Positions 8,213-15,840 of a DNA stretch of 64,000 bases are shown one piece after another. Under the pieces are notes generated by a model. The model worked only from the letters and a program-made list of their open reading frames with translations. It had not been told where the DNA came from and made no database searches. Made by a program: the position numbers and the translations under genes. Numbering within the stretch: the stretch's first letter is position 1; every line of letters starts with the position of its first letter. Source of the DNA: Leifsonia sp. 466MF (lineage in GTDB: Bacteria > Actinomycetota > Actinomycetes > Actinomycetales > Microbacteriaceae); contig NZ_LT629696.1 of NCBI RefSeq assembly GCF_900100265.1, forward strand, positions 124,001 through 188,000. The letters are read 5' to 3'.

Positions 8213-10066
8213 CTACCCGATGAGCGACGGGCGCAGGTCGCGCAGCGTCCGGAAGTGCGTCATCCTCGTCACGCCGATCGCCGCGATGAGCAGCGCGATC
8301 AGCATCCACAGCGCGAGCACTCCCGCGTCCGCCCAGGCCGTCGCCGGATTGCCGCCGTACATCAGCTGGCGGATGCCGTCGACCGCGTACGACATCGGCA
8401 GCACGTGGTGCAGCGACGCCAGCGGGCCGGGGAGGGTCTGCCAGGGGAACGTGCCGCCCGCGGTGACGAGCTGGAGCACCATCAGCACGAGGCCGAGGAA
8501 CTGCCCGACGCTGCCGAGCCAGACATTGAGCGCGAGGATGATCGCCGCGAACGTGACGGATGCCAGACCCATCAGCCCGTACATCCCGACCGGGTTGTCG
8601 ATGCGGAACCCGAGCGCGCCGGAGACGATCGCGAACAGCCCGATCATCTGGATCGCCCCGAGGAGGCCAGGGGTGAGCCAGCCCGCGAGGGTGATCTTGA
8701 CGGGCGAGTGCAGCGCGGTGATCGCCCGTCGCGACACGGGCTTGACGATGAGGAACAGCGCGTAGATGCCGATCCACGCGGCCAGGGCGACGAAGAACGG
8801 AGCGAGGCCGGCACCGTACGTGCCCGCGGAGGTGATCGAGTCGTTCTTCAGGTTCACCGGGTCGGCGATGGTGGACGCCTGCTTCTTCTGCAGGCTCGGG
8901 GAGTTGTCCGGGATGCGGTCGACTCCCTGCTTCAGCCCGTCGCGCAGCTGCGTTGTGCCGTCGTGCAGGGTCGTCAGCCCGTCGCGCAGCTGGGCGGCCC
9001 CGCTCGCGGCGGTCGAGGCGCCGGAGGCCAGCTGGGAGGCGCCGGAGGCGGCCTGCTGCGAGCCGGACGCGACCTGCGACGCCCCGCCGGCGACCTGGTC
9101 GGCGCCCGCGGAGAGCTGGTTGATCTGACCGACGGCGCCCTGGATCTGCGCGTTGCCGGATTGCACCTTCGTGTCGAGGTCGCCGAGCACCGCCTTCACC
9201 TCGGCGAGCTGCGCCTCGGTGGCCCCTGCTGCGGTCAGCCGGTTCAGGAGGTCCTGCTGGGCGGCGGGCGCTTCCGCGGCGATCTGGGCTGCCGCGGCGC
9301 CCGCCTCGTTCGCCTTCGCGGCGAGCTGCTGGTTGCCCGCGGCCACTTGGGCCGCGCCGTCGCTCACCTGCTGGGCGCCGGACGCCAGCTCTCCGAGCTT
9401 GCTCGCCAGCTCCTGAGAGCCGGAGGCGAGCTGCGACGTGCCGTCGGCGAGCTGCGAGGCCCCCGACTGCGCCGTGGCGCTGCCGTCGACCAGCTGGTTC
9501 GCGCCGTCGACGGCCGTGACCAGGTTGGAGCGGATGTCGGCGAGCCCGACGAGGAACTGCTTGGCCGCCTGCTCGTTCACCTGCTTGACGATCGACGTGC
9601 GGATCTTCTCCGCCGCCTGCGTGCCGATCGTGGAGGCGAGGTAGCTGTTCGTGTCATTGGTCGTCAGCGTGACGACCGCGCGATGCGGGCTGGTGCCGGA
9701 GGCGGAGGCCAGTGCGGACGAGAAGTCCTTCGGGAAGGTGATGCTGAAGTCGTACTTCGAGTCGTCGACCCCGCTCGCGGCGGAGCTCTTCTCCACGCGG
9801 TGCCACTGGAACGAGCCGTCCTCGATGAGCTGGTCGGCCACGTCGTCGCCGTAATTGACGGTCTTACCGTCGACGGTCGTGCCCGCGTCATCCACCACGA
9901 TGGCCGCCGGGATGCGGTCCAGGTTCGCGTACGGGTTCTGGTTGGCCCACAGGTAGAGGCCTCCGTACAGGACGGGGACGCACATCAGTGCGATGAGCGC
10001 CACGATCGACATCGGGCTGGCGGTGAGACGGCGGAACTCCGCCGCGATCATCTGCGGGATCTTCAT
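8213..10066 (-). CDS. YhgE/Pip-type membrane protein (ABC-2-like exporter subunit)
   Basis: The 617-residue protein has a transmembrane helix near residues 20-40 (IVALIALMCVPVLYGGLYL), then the conserved NPYANLDRIPAAIVVDD of YhgE/Pip proteins. The extracellular middle contains many short Ser/Ala/Gly repeats (SGASQLADGTSQLASGSQELA), and five or six C-terminal helices from about 420 follow. The family is related to ABC-2 permeases and includes phage-infection protein and type VII-associated transporters. The start at ATG 10066 overlaps the upstream ATPase-like gene by 4 bases (ATGA), so the two products are probably made together. Confidence 0.85.
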   Translation of the reverse strand: MKIPQMIAAEFRRLTASPMSIVALIALMCVPVLYGGLYLWANQNPYANLDRIPAAIVVDDAGTTVDGKTVNYGDDVADQLIEDGSFQWHRVEKSSAASGVDDSKYDFSITFPKDFSSALASASGTSPHRAVVTLTTNDTNSYLASTIGTQAAEKIRTSIVKQVNEQAAKQFLVGLADIRSNLVTAVDGANQLVDGSATAQSGASQLADGTSQLASGSQELASKLGELASGAQQVSDGAAQVAAGNQQLAAKANEAGAAAAQIAAEAPAAQQDLLNRLTAAGATEAQLAEVKAVLGDLDTKVQSGNAQIQGAVGQINQLSAGADQVAGGASQVASGSQQAASGASQLASGASTAASGAAQLRDGLTTLHDGTTQLRDGLKQGVDRIPDNSPSLQKKQASTIADPVNLKNDSITSAGTYGAGLAPFFVALAAWIGIYALFLIVKPVSRRAITALHSPVKITLAGWLTPGLLGAIQMIGLFAIVSGALGFRIDNPVGMYGLMGLASVTFAAIILALNVWLGSVGQFLGLVLMVLQLVTAGGTFPWQTLPGPLASLHHVLPMSYAVDGIRQLMYGGNPATAWADAGVLALWMLIALLIAAIGVTRMTHFRTLRDLRPSLIG

Positions 10067-10761
10067 GCGCCTTCTTCATTCGGCTGGGTCACGATCAGGT
10101 CCGGGAGATCGTCGGTGTCATCCCGGCCGGGGTCTTCGTCAAAGGTGTTCGGTCCGGTCTCGTCCATTCGGGAGACCAACGAAGCGGCGGCGATGGCCGC
10201 GGCGGAGGCGTCGCCGGCGACGATGAGCACGGCGATGTCGCGGCCGGCCAGCTCGCGGGCGAACCGCCACCATTCGACCGGGTCGCCTCCGTGCCGGTCG
10301 GGGGAGACGATGACCAGCGCATCCACACCCTTCCGGAGCAGTGCGAGCTCGGCCATCAGCCGGATGCGCACGGTCGGCGGCACGGTGCCGATCGAGGAGC
10401 GCGCCCACTCGGAGGCGCCGAGCTCCTTCAGGCAGCGGGACACCGCCACAGGATGCGACGCGCGCCCGGCGAACATCAGCTCCTCGGCGACGATGCCGGC
10501 GACGGTCACGTCGGAGGCCGGCTCGGAGACGTCGGGGGCGTCGATGAGCGCGATCCGCCGGCGCATCGCCGCGTAGTCGGTGCTGCCGTCGATGGTGATG
10601 CTGCCGGCGTCCGGCCGCATCCGCCCGGAGGCGATCAGCCCCAGGACGGTCGGCCGCTGTTCCGTCTCGGCGCGGGCGAGGGACGCGCGACCGGTCTCGA
10701 ACGTCGCGGACGTCGGCGGGAGGGCCGCTCCCTTGGTGACCTGATCGAGCACGACCTTCAT
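10063..10761 (-). CDS. Degenerate ABC-transporter ATPase-like protein
   Basis: The 232 residues keep the outline of an ABC nucleotide-binding domain: LGLIASGRMRPDAGSITIDGS aligns with the segment after Walker A, then comes a helical region and ALVIVSPD in the Walker B position. The catalytic motifs are gone. The Walker A position (about 28-38) reads LARAETEQRPT without GxxGxGKS/T, the LSGGQ position reads VPPTVRIRL (about 127-135), and Walker B lacks the Asp-Glu pair. It is therefore unlikely to bind ATP normally and may be a scaffold or regulator for the YhgE/Pip protein encoded next. It overlaps both neighbours by 4 bases. Confidence 0.7.
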   Translation of the reverse strand: MKVVLDQVTKGAALPPTSATFETGRASLARAETEQRPTVLGLIASGRMRPDAGSITIDGSTDYAAMRRRIALIDAPDVSEPASDVTVAGIVAEELMFAGRASHPVAVSRCLKELGASEWARSSIGTVPPTVRIRLMAELALLRKGVDALVIVSPDRHGGDPVEWWRFARELAGRDIAVLIVAGDASAAAIAAASLVSRMDETGPNTFDEDPGRDDTDDLPDLIVTQPNEEGA

Positions 10762-11417
10762 CGCTGCGCACCTCCGTCGTTCGTCTCGGCGGGCGTGAAC
10801 GCCAGCTCGGGGGTGGAGGCGATCAGCTCGCCGGCCTCGCGCCAGCTCATCCCTGCTGCGCCGAGCCCCGCCAGCATGACCAGGCGATGGCCGGCTTCGG
10901 GGCTGAGGCGGGCGCGGGTGGCCTCGTCGAGCACCGAGACGGCGGCGTTCTCGATGAGGCGCGTCGTGGTCTCGCGGTCGAGGTCTGTGCGGATGCGGCC
11001 CGACTCCATCCCGCGCCGGACGGTGTCGCGGAGGCGCTCGCGCGCGGGGTCGAGGGCGGTGCCGACCATCTCGCGGTGCGGGCCGCGGACGGCGAGTGCC
11101 GCGCTGACGCGGACATGTTCGACCTCGGCCCAGAGGGTCGCGCCGAACAGCGCGATCTCGACGAGGGGGTCGGGATGCGACACCGGGTCGAGCAGGGCGG
11201 CGAGCCGACGTGCGCCGCGGGTGAACACCTCGACCAGCAGTTCGTCGCGGGTGGCGAAGTGCCCGTAGACGGCGCGGCGGCTGAGGCCGGCGCGTGCGGC
11301 GATGTTCTCGAGCGACGCGTCGATGTCCTCATTGAGGGCGATGGCGGCGGCTCCGAGGATGGCCTCGCGGTTCGCCGTGGCGTCGCGTCGCGGTGCGCGG
11401 GTGGAGGGGGTGGGCAT
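10758..11417 (-). CDS. TetR-family transcriptional repressor
   Basis: The 219-residue protein has an N-terminal TetR DNA-binding domain, residues about 15-62: ILGAAAIALNEDIDASLENIAARAGLSRRAVYGHFATRDELL, with the helix-turn-helix at 36-55. The C-terminal half is a helical ligand/dimer domain without a recognisable subgroup. It is the first gene of the TetR / ABC-like / YhgE-Pip operon and overlaps the next gene by ATGA. ATG 11417 was chosen over upstream in-frame codons because the TACACT box is six bases before it. The palindrome at 11438-11455 is its probable operator, so it likely represses itself and the exporter. Confidence 0.88.
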   Translation of the reverse strand: MPTPSTRAPRRDATANREAILGAAAIALNEDIDASLENIAARAGLSRRAVYGHFATRDELLVEVFTRGARRLAALLDPVSHPDPLVEIALFGATLWAEVEHVRVSAALAVRGPHREMVGTALDPARERLRDTVRRGMESGRIRTDLDRETTTRLIENAAVSVLDEATRARLSPEAGHRLVMLAGLGAAGMSWREAGELIASTPELAFTPAETNDGGAQR

Positions 11418-11423
11418 GCATCC

Positions 11424-11429
11424 AGTGTA
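11424..11429 (-). promoter_or_regulatory. -10 box of TetR operon, leaderless
   Basis: TACACT on the minus strand (AGTGTA on the plus strand), then GGATGC, then the ATG at 11417. Part of the TTGCACA repeat lies in the -35 zone. Confidence 0.5.
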
Positions 11430-11437
11430 CGCCCTTC

Positions 11438-11455
11438 TTGCACAGTTGTGTGCAA
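11438..11455. promoter_or_regulatory. Palindromic operator, candidate TetR site
   Basis: TTGCACA-GTTG-TGTGCAA is a perfect inverted repeat with 7-bp arms. It sits in the -35 zone of the TetR operon on one side and upstream of the purA -10 (TAGGAT, 11471-11476) on the other. Size, symmetry and position fit a TetR operator that could also touch purA expression. Confidence 0.65.
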
Positions 11456-11536
11456 CTTTACGGGTCGCGATAGGATCGAGTGCGACGGTCGTCCGCGTGG
11501 CGCCGACGTGTTCCAACCACCGAGAGGACGTGAAAC

Positions 11537-12823
11537 GTGCCCGCGATCGTGATCATCGGCGCCCAGTGGGGTGACGAAGGCAAAGGCAAGGCGACCGACG
11601 TCCTCGGCAGCCGGATCGACTACGTCGTCAAGTTCAACGGCGGCAACAACGCCGGGCACACGGTCGTCGTCGGCGACGAGAAGTACGCCCTGCACCTCCT
11701 CCCCTCCGGCATCCTGACCGAGGGTGTCACGCCTGTCATCGCGAACGGTGTCGTCGTCGACATCGAGGTGCTGTTCGAGGAGCTCGACGCCCTGATTGCC
11801 CGCGGCGTCGACGTCTCCCGCCTCAAGGTCAGCTCGAACGCGCACGTGATCACCTCGTACCACCGCACCATCGACAAGGTGACGGAGCGCTTCCTCGGCA
11901 AGCGGCAGATCGGCACCACCGGTCGCGGCATCGGCCCGACGTACGCGGACAAGATCAACCGCGTCGGCATCCGCATCCAGGACATCTTCGACGAGAACAT
12001 CCTGCGGCAGAAGGTCGAGGGCGCCCTCGACCAGAAGAACCACCTGCTGGTGAAGGTCTACAACCGCCGCGCGATCACGGTCGACGAGGTCGTCGAGCAG
12101 CTGCTCGAGTACGCCGAGCGCCTGCGCTCGATGGTCGTCGACAGCTCCCTCCTGCTCAACCAGGCGCTGGACGAGGGCAAGTACGTGCTCTTCGAGGGCG
12201 GCCAGGCGACGATGCTGGATGTCGACCACGGCACCTACCCGTTCGTCACCTCCTCCAACTCCACCGCCGGCGGCGCTGCGACCGGCTCGGGAATCGGCCC
12301 CAACCGGATCGACCGCGTCATCGGCATCGTCAAGGCGTACACCACGCGCGTCGGCGCCGGTCCGTTCCCGACCGAGCTGTTCGACGAGTGGGGCGAGTTC
12401 CTGCGCGAGCGCGGCTTCGAGTTCGGCACCACCACGGGCCGTCCGCGCCGCACCGGCTGGTACGACGCCCCTGTCGCCCGCTACACCGCGCGCGTCAACG
12501 GGGTGACCGACTTCGTGCTCACCAAGCTGGACACGCTCACCGGCATCGACCGCATCCCGGTCGCGGTCGCCTACGACGTCGACGGCGTGCGCCACGACGA
12601 GGTGCCCGCCTCGCAGAGCGACTTCCACCACGCGAAGCCGATCTACGAGGAGTTCCCCGGCTGGACCGAGGACATCAGCGGCGCCCGCACGTTCGAGGAT
12701 CTCCCGAAGAACGCGCAGGACTACGTGCTCGCCCTGGAGCGCCTCTCGGGCGCCCGCATCTCCGCGATCGGCGTCGGCCCGGCCCGCGACCAGATCGTGG
12801 TGCGCCACGACCTGATCGACTGA
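11537..12823 (+). CDS. purA: Adenylosuccinate synthetase
   Basis: Makes adenylosuccinate from IMP, aspartate and GTP, the first step from IMP to AMP. The 428 residues have the family's invariant start [18 protein letters not shown] (GTP P-loop and catalytic Asp), NNAGHTV, the IMP-binding [15 protein letters not shown], and [15 protein letters not shown] in the C-terminal part. The length is typical. The start is GTG 11537 with an AGAGGA ribosome-binding site. It is divergent from the TetR operon with a shared control region. Confidence 0.97.
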   Translation: MPAIVIIGAQWGDEGKGKATDVLGSRIDYVVKFNGGNNAGHTVVVGDEKYALHLLPSGILTEGVTPVIANGVVVDIEVLFEELDALIARGVDVSRLKVSSNAHVITSYHRTIDKVTERFLGKRQIGTTGRGIGPTYADKINRVGIRIQDIFDENILRQKVEGALDQKNHLLVKVYNRRAITVDEVVEQLLEYAERLRSMVVDSSLLLNQALDEGKYVLFEGGQATMLDVDHGTYPFVTSSNSTAGGAATGSGIGPNRIDRVIGIVKAYTTRVGAGPFPTELFDEWGEFLRERGFEFGTTTGRPRRTGWYDAPVARYTARVNGVTDFVLTKLDTLTGIDRIPVAVAYDVDGVRHDEVPASQSDFHHAKPIYEEFPGWTEDISGARTFEDLPKNAQDYVLALERLSGARISAIGVGPARDQIVVRHDLID

Positions 12824-12847
12824 GTCAGGCGCGGGCCGCGACGCCCG

Positions 12848-14128
12848 TCAGAACCAGGTGCTCAACCGCGGCGGGACGGCCGTGCGGAAGACGCGGTCCA
12901 GCGCATCCACGTCGCCCTGGATGCGGCCGGCCAGGCCGAGCCCGCGCGCCAGGCTGTGCCCGAGGTAGACGCTGCCGAGGGATGCGACCGGCAGGGTGAC
13001 TTCGGCAGCGTCGTCGGTCGGGGAGACCTCGGCGCGTCCGTCCGTCACGGTGAGCCGGAAGCGGCCGGCGGCGAGGCCCAGGTCGTCCGTCACGTCGAGG
13101 ACGAGGGAGCCGTCGCGTTCGTACGTCCGCGCCTGCAGGGCTGCGGGGACGTCGAGGATGCGCACCCAGAGGTGGTCCTCGAGGTCGGTGACCCGCGCGC
13201 CGCGGATGTCGGAGACCAGGGTAGGAAGGGGCTCGTCGACCCCGCGGGTCCACACCTTCACCGTGGCGACCAGGTCGAGGTCGAGCAGGTAGCGCCAGAG
13301 GGCGGTGAGTGCCTCATCCGTCGCGGCCGCCAGGTGATTCACCTCGACGGTGTGGCGCGTGAAGTCGTCGTCGCCCTTGACCACGTACGAGACGAAGCCC
13401 TCGGGCTCGCCCGACGGGGAGTCGTAGCGCACGAGGCGGTACTTGTCGGCGTCGGGGCTGCCCTTGAGCGGACCGATCAGGCGGTGGGCCAGGTACGGCT
13501 CCAGCCCGATCTCGCCGGGTCGGCCGGCCATCACGGCGTCGAGCACGCGCTCGCCGGTCTCGCGATACTCCTCCGGGTCGGTGAACGAAAGGCGGCCCGG
13601 CGTCTCGCCGCCCGCCCAGCGCACGCGCTTGGTGTCCACGTTCCAGGCGGTAGCGAACGTCGCGGGGCCGAATCCCCATCGCCCGTAGATGACCGACTCG
13701 GAAACGGTGAGGATGGCAAGCGGCACGCCGAGAGCATGTGCCGCGCGCAGCTCCCCGCCCAGCAGCGCACGGGCGATGCCGCGCCGGCGGTGGGTGGGCG
13801 CGACGGTGACCGAGCTGATCGCCCAGGCGCCGACGCGCTGGCCGCCCGGGACGGTGAGCGGTGCGACCCAGGAGTTCACGGTGCCGACCGGCTCGCGGGA
13901 GGGGATGGCGTCGTCGTAGACGCCGGTGGTGCGGCGGCGGCCCAGGTAGCCGCGCGCCTCCTCCAGCACCTCGTCCTTCGGACGTTCGCTGTGGAAGCCG
14001 CGGAAGTCGGCGCGGATCCAGCCGTCGAACGCGGCGGGGTCGGAGGTGTCGACGAGGGTCAGGCGGAGTCCGCCCGCCGCGAGGTCGTTCTCGGAGGTCG
14101 GATCGATGGGCTGGGTGAGGTAGTCCAT
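12848..14128 (-). CDS. Eis-like GNAT N-acetyltransferase
   Basis: The 426-residue protein has the three-part Eis layout: an N-terminal GNAT fold with acetyl-CoA loop VTVAPTHRRRGIARALL (about residues 105-125), a second GNAT-like region, and a sterol-carrier-like C-terminal domain. The protein ends in STWF; in Eis the C-terminal carboxylate acts in catalysis and is preceded by a conserved Phe, which fits. Eis enzymes acetylate amines, including aminoglycosides and lysines. ATG 14128 follows TACGGT by six bases. It is convergent with purA, 24 bases between stops. Confidence 0.85.
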   Translation of the reverse strand: MDYLTQPIDPTSENDLAAGGLRLTLVDTSDPAAFDGWIRADFRGFHSERPKDEVLEEARGYLGRRRTTGVYDDAIPSREPVGTVNSWVAPLTVPGGQRVGAWAISSVTVAPTHRRRGIARALLGGELRAAHALGVPLAILTVSESVIYGRWGFGPATFATAWNVDTKRVRWAGGETPGRLSFTDPEEYRETGERVLDAVMAGRPGEIGLEPYLAHRLIGPLKGSPDADKYRLVRYDSPSGEPEGFVSYVVKGDDDFTRHTVEVNHLAAATDEALTALWRYLLDLDLVATVKVWTRGVDEPLPTLVSDIRGARVTDLEDHLWVRILDVPAALQARTYERDGSLVLDVTDDLGLAAGRFRLTVTDGRAEVSPTDDAAEVTLPVASLGSVYLGHSLARGLGLAGRIQGDVDALDRVFRTAVPPRLSTWF

Positions 14129-14134
14129 CCCTTC

Positions 14135-14140
14135 ACCGTA
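14135..14140 (-). promoter_or_regulatory. -10 box of Eis-like gene, leaderless
   Basis: TACGGT on the minus strand, then six bases (GAAGGG, which could also help as a ribosome-binding site), then ATG 14128. Confidence 0.45.
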
Positions 14141-14177
14141 TCGGGCCGGCCGTGACATCGGCAGGTCTGCGGTCGGC

Positions 14178-14183
14178 TAGCGT
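14178..14183 (+). promoter_or_regulatory. -10 box of the 97-residue hypothetical gene, leaderless
   Basis: TAGCGT, six bases (TGAGGC), then ATG 14190. It is divergent from the Eis-like promoter; only 61 bases separate the two start codons. Confidence 0.5.
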
Positions 14184-14189
14184 TGAGGC

Positions 14190-14483
14190 ATGAAGGTGCG
14201 CGGTCTCATCCAGAGCAGCGAGACGCAGGAGCTGACGGCGGAGGCGGACGACGCGCAGTCGGCCCGTGCGCTCATCGAGGAGCAGGTCCCCGAGGGGTTC
14301 GACCTGCTGCAGGTGCACAACGCCATGCCCCGCGGCGGTCGTGTGATCGCGAAGGCGATCATCCGCGAGGCCGCCATCGAGGAGATCGAGGCGGAGGGCG
14401 CCGATTACGCCGCCGCTCGGGACGCGCTGCGCGCCCGAGTGCCGTCCACGCACCGCCTCCTCTCGATCGTCCCCTTCGACTGA
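14190..14483 (+). CDS. 97-residue hypothetical protein
   Basis: A small soluble acidic protein: MKVRGLIQSSETQELTAEAD, then SARALIEEQVPEGFDLLQVHNAM, and a C-terminal helix ending RLLSIVPFD. The leaderless promoter and good codon usage support it as real. The alternating beta-alpha pattern suggests a small ferredoxin-like fold, which is inference only. No family is recognised. A long hairpin follows its stop. Confidence 0.65.
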   Translation: MKVRGLIQSSETQELTAEADDAQSARALIEEQVPEGFDLLQVHNAMPRGGRVIAKAIIREAAIEEIEAEGADYAAARDALRARVPSTHRLLSIVPFD

Positions 14484-14505
14484 CGCCCTCGCCCCCTCAG
14501 CCCCA

Positions 14506-14571
14506 CCGTCGAGTCCGCGAATTTTGCACGCTCGCGGGCTCCGAAGCGTGCAAAGTTTGCGGACTCGACGG
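14506..14571. repeat. Long intergenic inverted repeat (27-bp arms), probable bidirectional terminator
   Basis: The left arm at 14506-14532 and the right arm at 14545-14571 pair over 27 bp with two mismatches around a 12-base loop. The arms contain GTCGAGTCCGC and TTTGCACGCT. The element lies between the convergent stops at 14483 and 14585 and can form the hairpin in both transcripts. No second copy was found in this window. Confidence 0.7.
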
Positions 14572-14584
14572 GGGCGGTAGCGGC

Positions 14585-15505
14585 TCAGAGGGGGAAGGGC
14601 TGCTCGGCGGCTCGCTCGAAGAGCGGCCAGAGGGCGGCGCCGAGGCGCGGCGAACGGGATGCGCGCGTCGCCGGCGCGTGCACCGGTGCGCCCTTCGTCC
14701 ACAGCGCGGGCCCCAGGTAGTCGCCGCCGCCGATCGACGGGTCGAGCACCGCGCGGACGGGCGCGTGCGCGCCCTCGTCCTTGCCCTGCGTCCACGCCGC
14801 CTGCAGGTTGTCGGCGAACCGCTTCAGCCGTGACGGCTGATTGACGCCGCGGATTCCGGGCGTCCGCCCCGAGGTCGAGTAGCCGGGATGCACCACGATG
14901 CTCTGCACGTCCGATCCTGCCGCGCGCAGCCGGCGATCGAGCTCGAACCCGAACACCTGCGCCGCGATCTTCGAGCCCGCGTAGGCCCGCCACGCGGTGT
15001 ACGAGCGCTCCAGCTGGAGGTCGTCGACACGCACGCGGCCGAGCCGCGATGCCAGCGAACCCAGCGTGACGATGCGCGATCCGGGGGTCCGCTGCAGAGC
15101 CGGGATGCTACGTGCGACCAGGCGGAAGTGTCCGAGCACATTCGTGGCCAGCACCAGCTCGTTGCCGTACTCGTCGGTCTGCCGGGTACGCGGCGGGTGG
15201 ACGATCCCCGCGTTCAGCACCAGCGCATCCACCCGCTCGTAGGCGAGGAGGGCGTCCGCCGCTGCGTCGATCGACCGCCGGTCCGTCACATCCAGCGGCA
15301 GCGCCTCGACGCGGGCACCGGGCACGCGGCGGCGGATGGCCGACACCGCCGCTTCCGCGCGTTCCGGGTCGCGGCAGCCGAGCACCACCCGGGCGCCGGC
15401 CGTCGCCAGCTGCTCCGCGGTGAAGTAGCCGACGCCCGCGTTCGCACCGGTGATGACGACCGTGCGTCCGTGGGCGTCCGGCAGGGCGGATGCGTCCCAG
15501 CCCAT
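14585..15505 (-). CDS. Short-chain dehydrogenase/reductase
   Basis: The 306-residue NAD(P)-dependent SDR has the Rossmann motif VVITGANAGVGYFTAEQL (TGxxxGxG), DVTDRRSIDAA, VLNAGIVH (NAG) and the catalytic AYAGSK (YxxxK) with a Ser at TLGSLASR. The overall pattern resembles the retinol-dehydrogenase/WW-oxidoreductase-like group (NVLGHFRL, VVHPGYSTSGRTPGI). The substrate is unknown. It begins 3 bases after the chorismate mutase stop and is probably cotranscribed. Confidence 0.88.
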   Translation of the reverse strand: MGWDASALPDAHGRTVVITGANAGVGYFTAEQLATAGARVVLGCRDPERAEAAVSAIRRRVPGARVEALPLDVTDRRSIDAAADALLAYERVDALVLNAGIVHPPRTRQTDEYGNELVLATNVLGHFRLVARSIPALQRTPGSRIVTLGSLASRLGRVRVDDLQLERSYTAWRAYAGSKIAAQVFGFELDRRLRAAGSDVQSIVVHPGYSTSGRTPGIRGVNQPSRLKRFADNLQAAWTQGKDEGAHAPVRAVLDPSIGGGDYLGPALWTKGAPVHAPATRASRSPRLGAALWPLFERAAEQPFPL

Positions 15506-15508
15506 GCG

Positions 15509-15823
15509 CTATCTGCCGTTCTCGCCGGCGATGCGCTCGTGGTGGTGGATGACCTCCGCGATGATGAATGTGAGGAACTTCTCCGCGAAGGCGGGGTCGA
15601 GGTGACTCTCCTCGGCCAGCGCACGGAGACGCTGGATCTGCTCCTTCTCGCGCTCCGGGTCGGCCGCCGGGAGCCCGTGCTCGGCCTTCAGCGCACCCAC
15701 CTGTTGCGTGAACTTGAATCGCTCCGCGAGCATGTGGATGACCGCGGCGTCGATGTTGTCGATGCTCTGCCGGATGCTGTGCAGCTGCTCAAGCGCAGCC
15801 GCCACGTCGCTGTTTTCGGGCAT
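15509..15823 (-). CDS. Chorismate mutase (AroQ class)
   Basis: The 104-residue all-helical protein converts chorismate to prephenate on the way to Phe and Tyr. It has the AroQ layout: IRQSIDNIDAAVIHMLAERFKFTQQVGALKAEHGL (helix 1, with the Arg and Asp of the active site), DPEREKEQIQRLRALAEE (helix 2) and a terminal helix FAEKFLTFIIAEVIHHHERI. There is no signal peptide, so it is the cytosolic form. It has its own leaderless promoter (TAGGGT, six bases before the ATG), although it follows the ABC permease on the same strand. Confidence 0.88.
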   Translation of the reverse strand: MPENSDVAAALEQLHSIRQSIDNIDAAVIHMLAERFKFTQQVGALKAEHGLPAADPEREKEQIQRLRALAEESHLDPAFAEKFLTFIIAEVIHHHERIAGENGR

Positions 15824-15829
15824 GCTTCG

Positions 15830-15835
15830 ACCCTA
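15830..15835 (-). promoter_or_regulatory. -10 box of chorismate mutase gene, leaderless
   Basis: TAGGGT on the minus strand, CGAAGC, then ATG 15823. Confidence 0.5.
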
Positions 15836-15840
15836 CTGGG

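Noticed and set aside
8120..10576. An 818-codon open frame on the plus strand
   Set aside because: It is antisense to YhgE/Pip and the ATPase-like gene; composition is Arg/Gly/Val-rich without domain or ribosome-binding site, typical of GC-rich shadow frames.
10063..10761. Pseudogene call for the ABC-like gene
   Set aside because: Motifs are lost, but the frame is intact and joined by 4-base overlaps on both sides, which speaks for a maintained gene.
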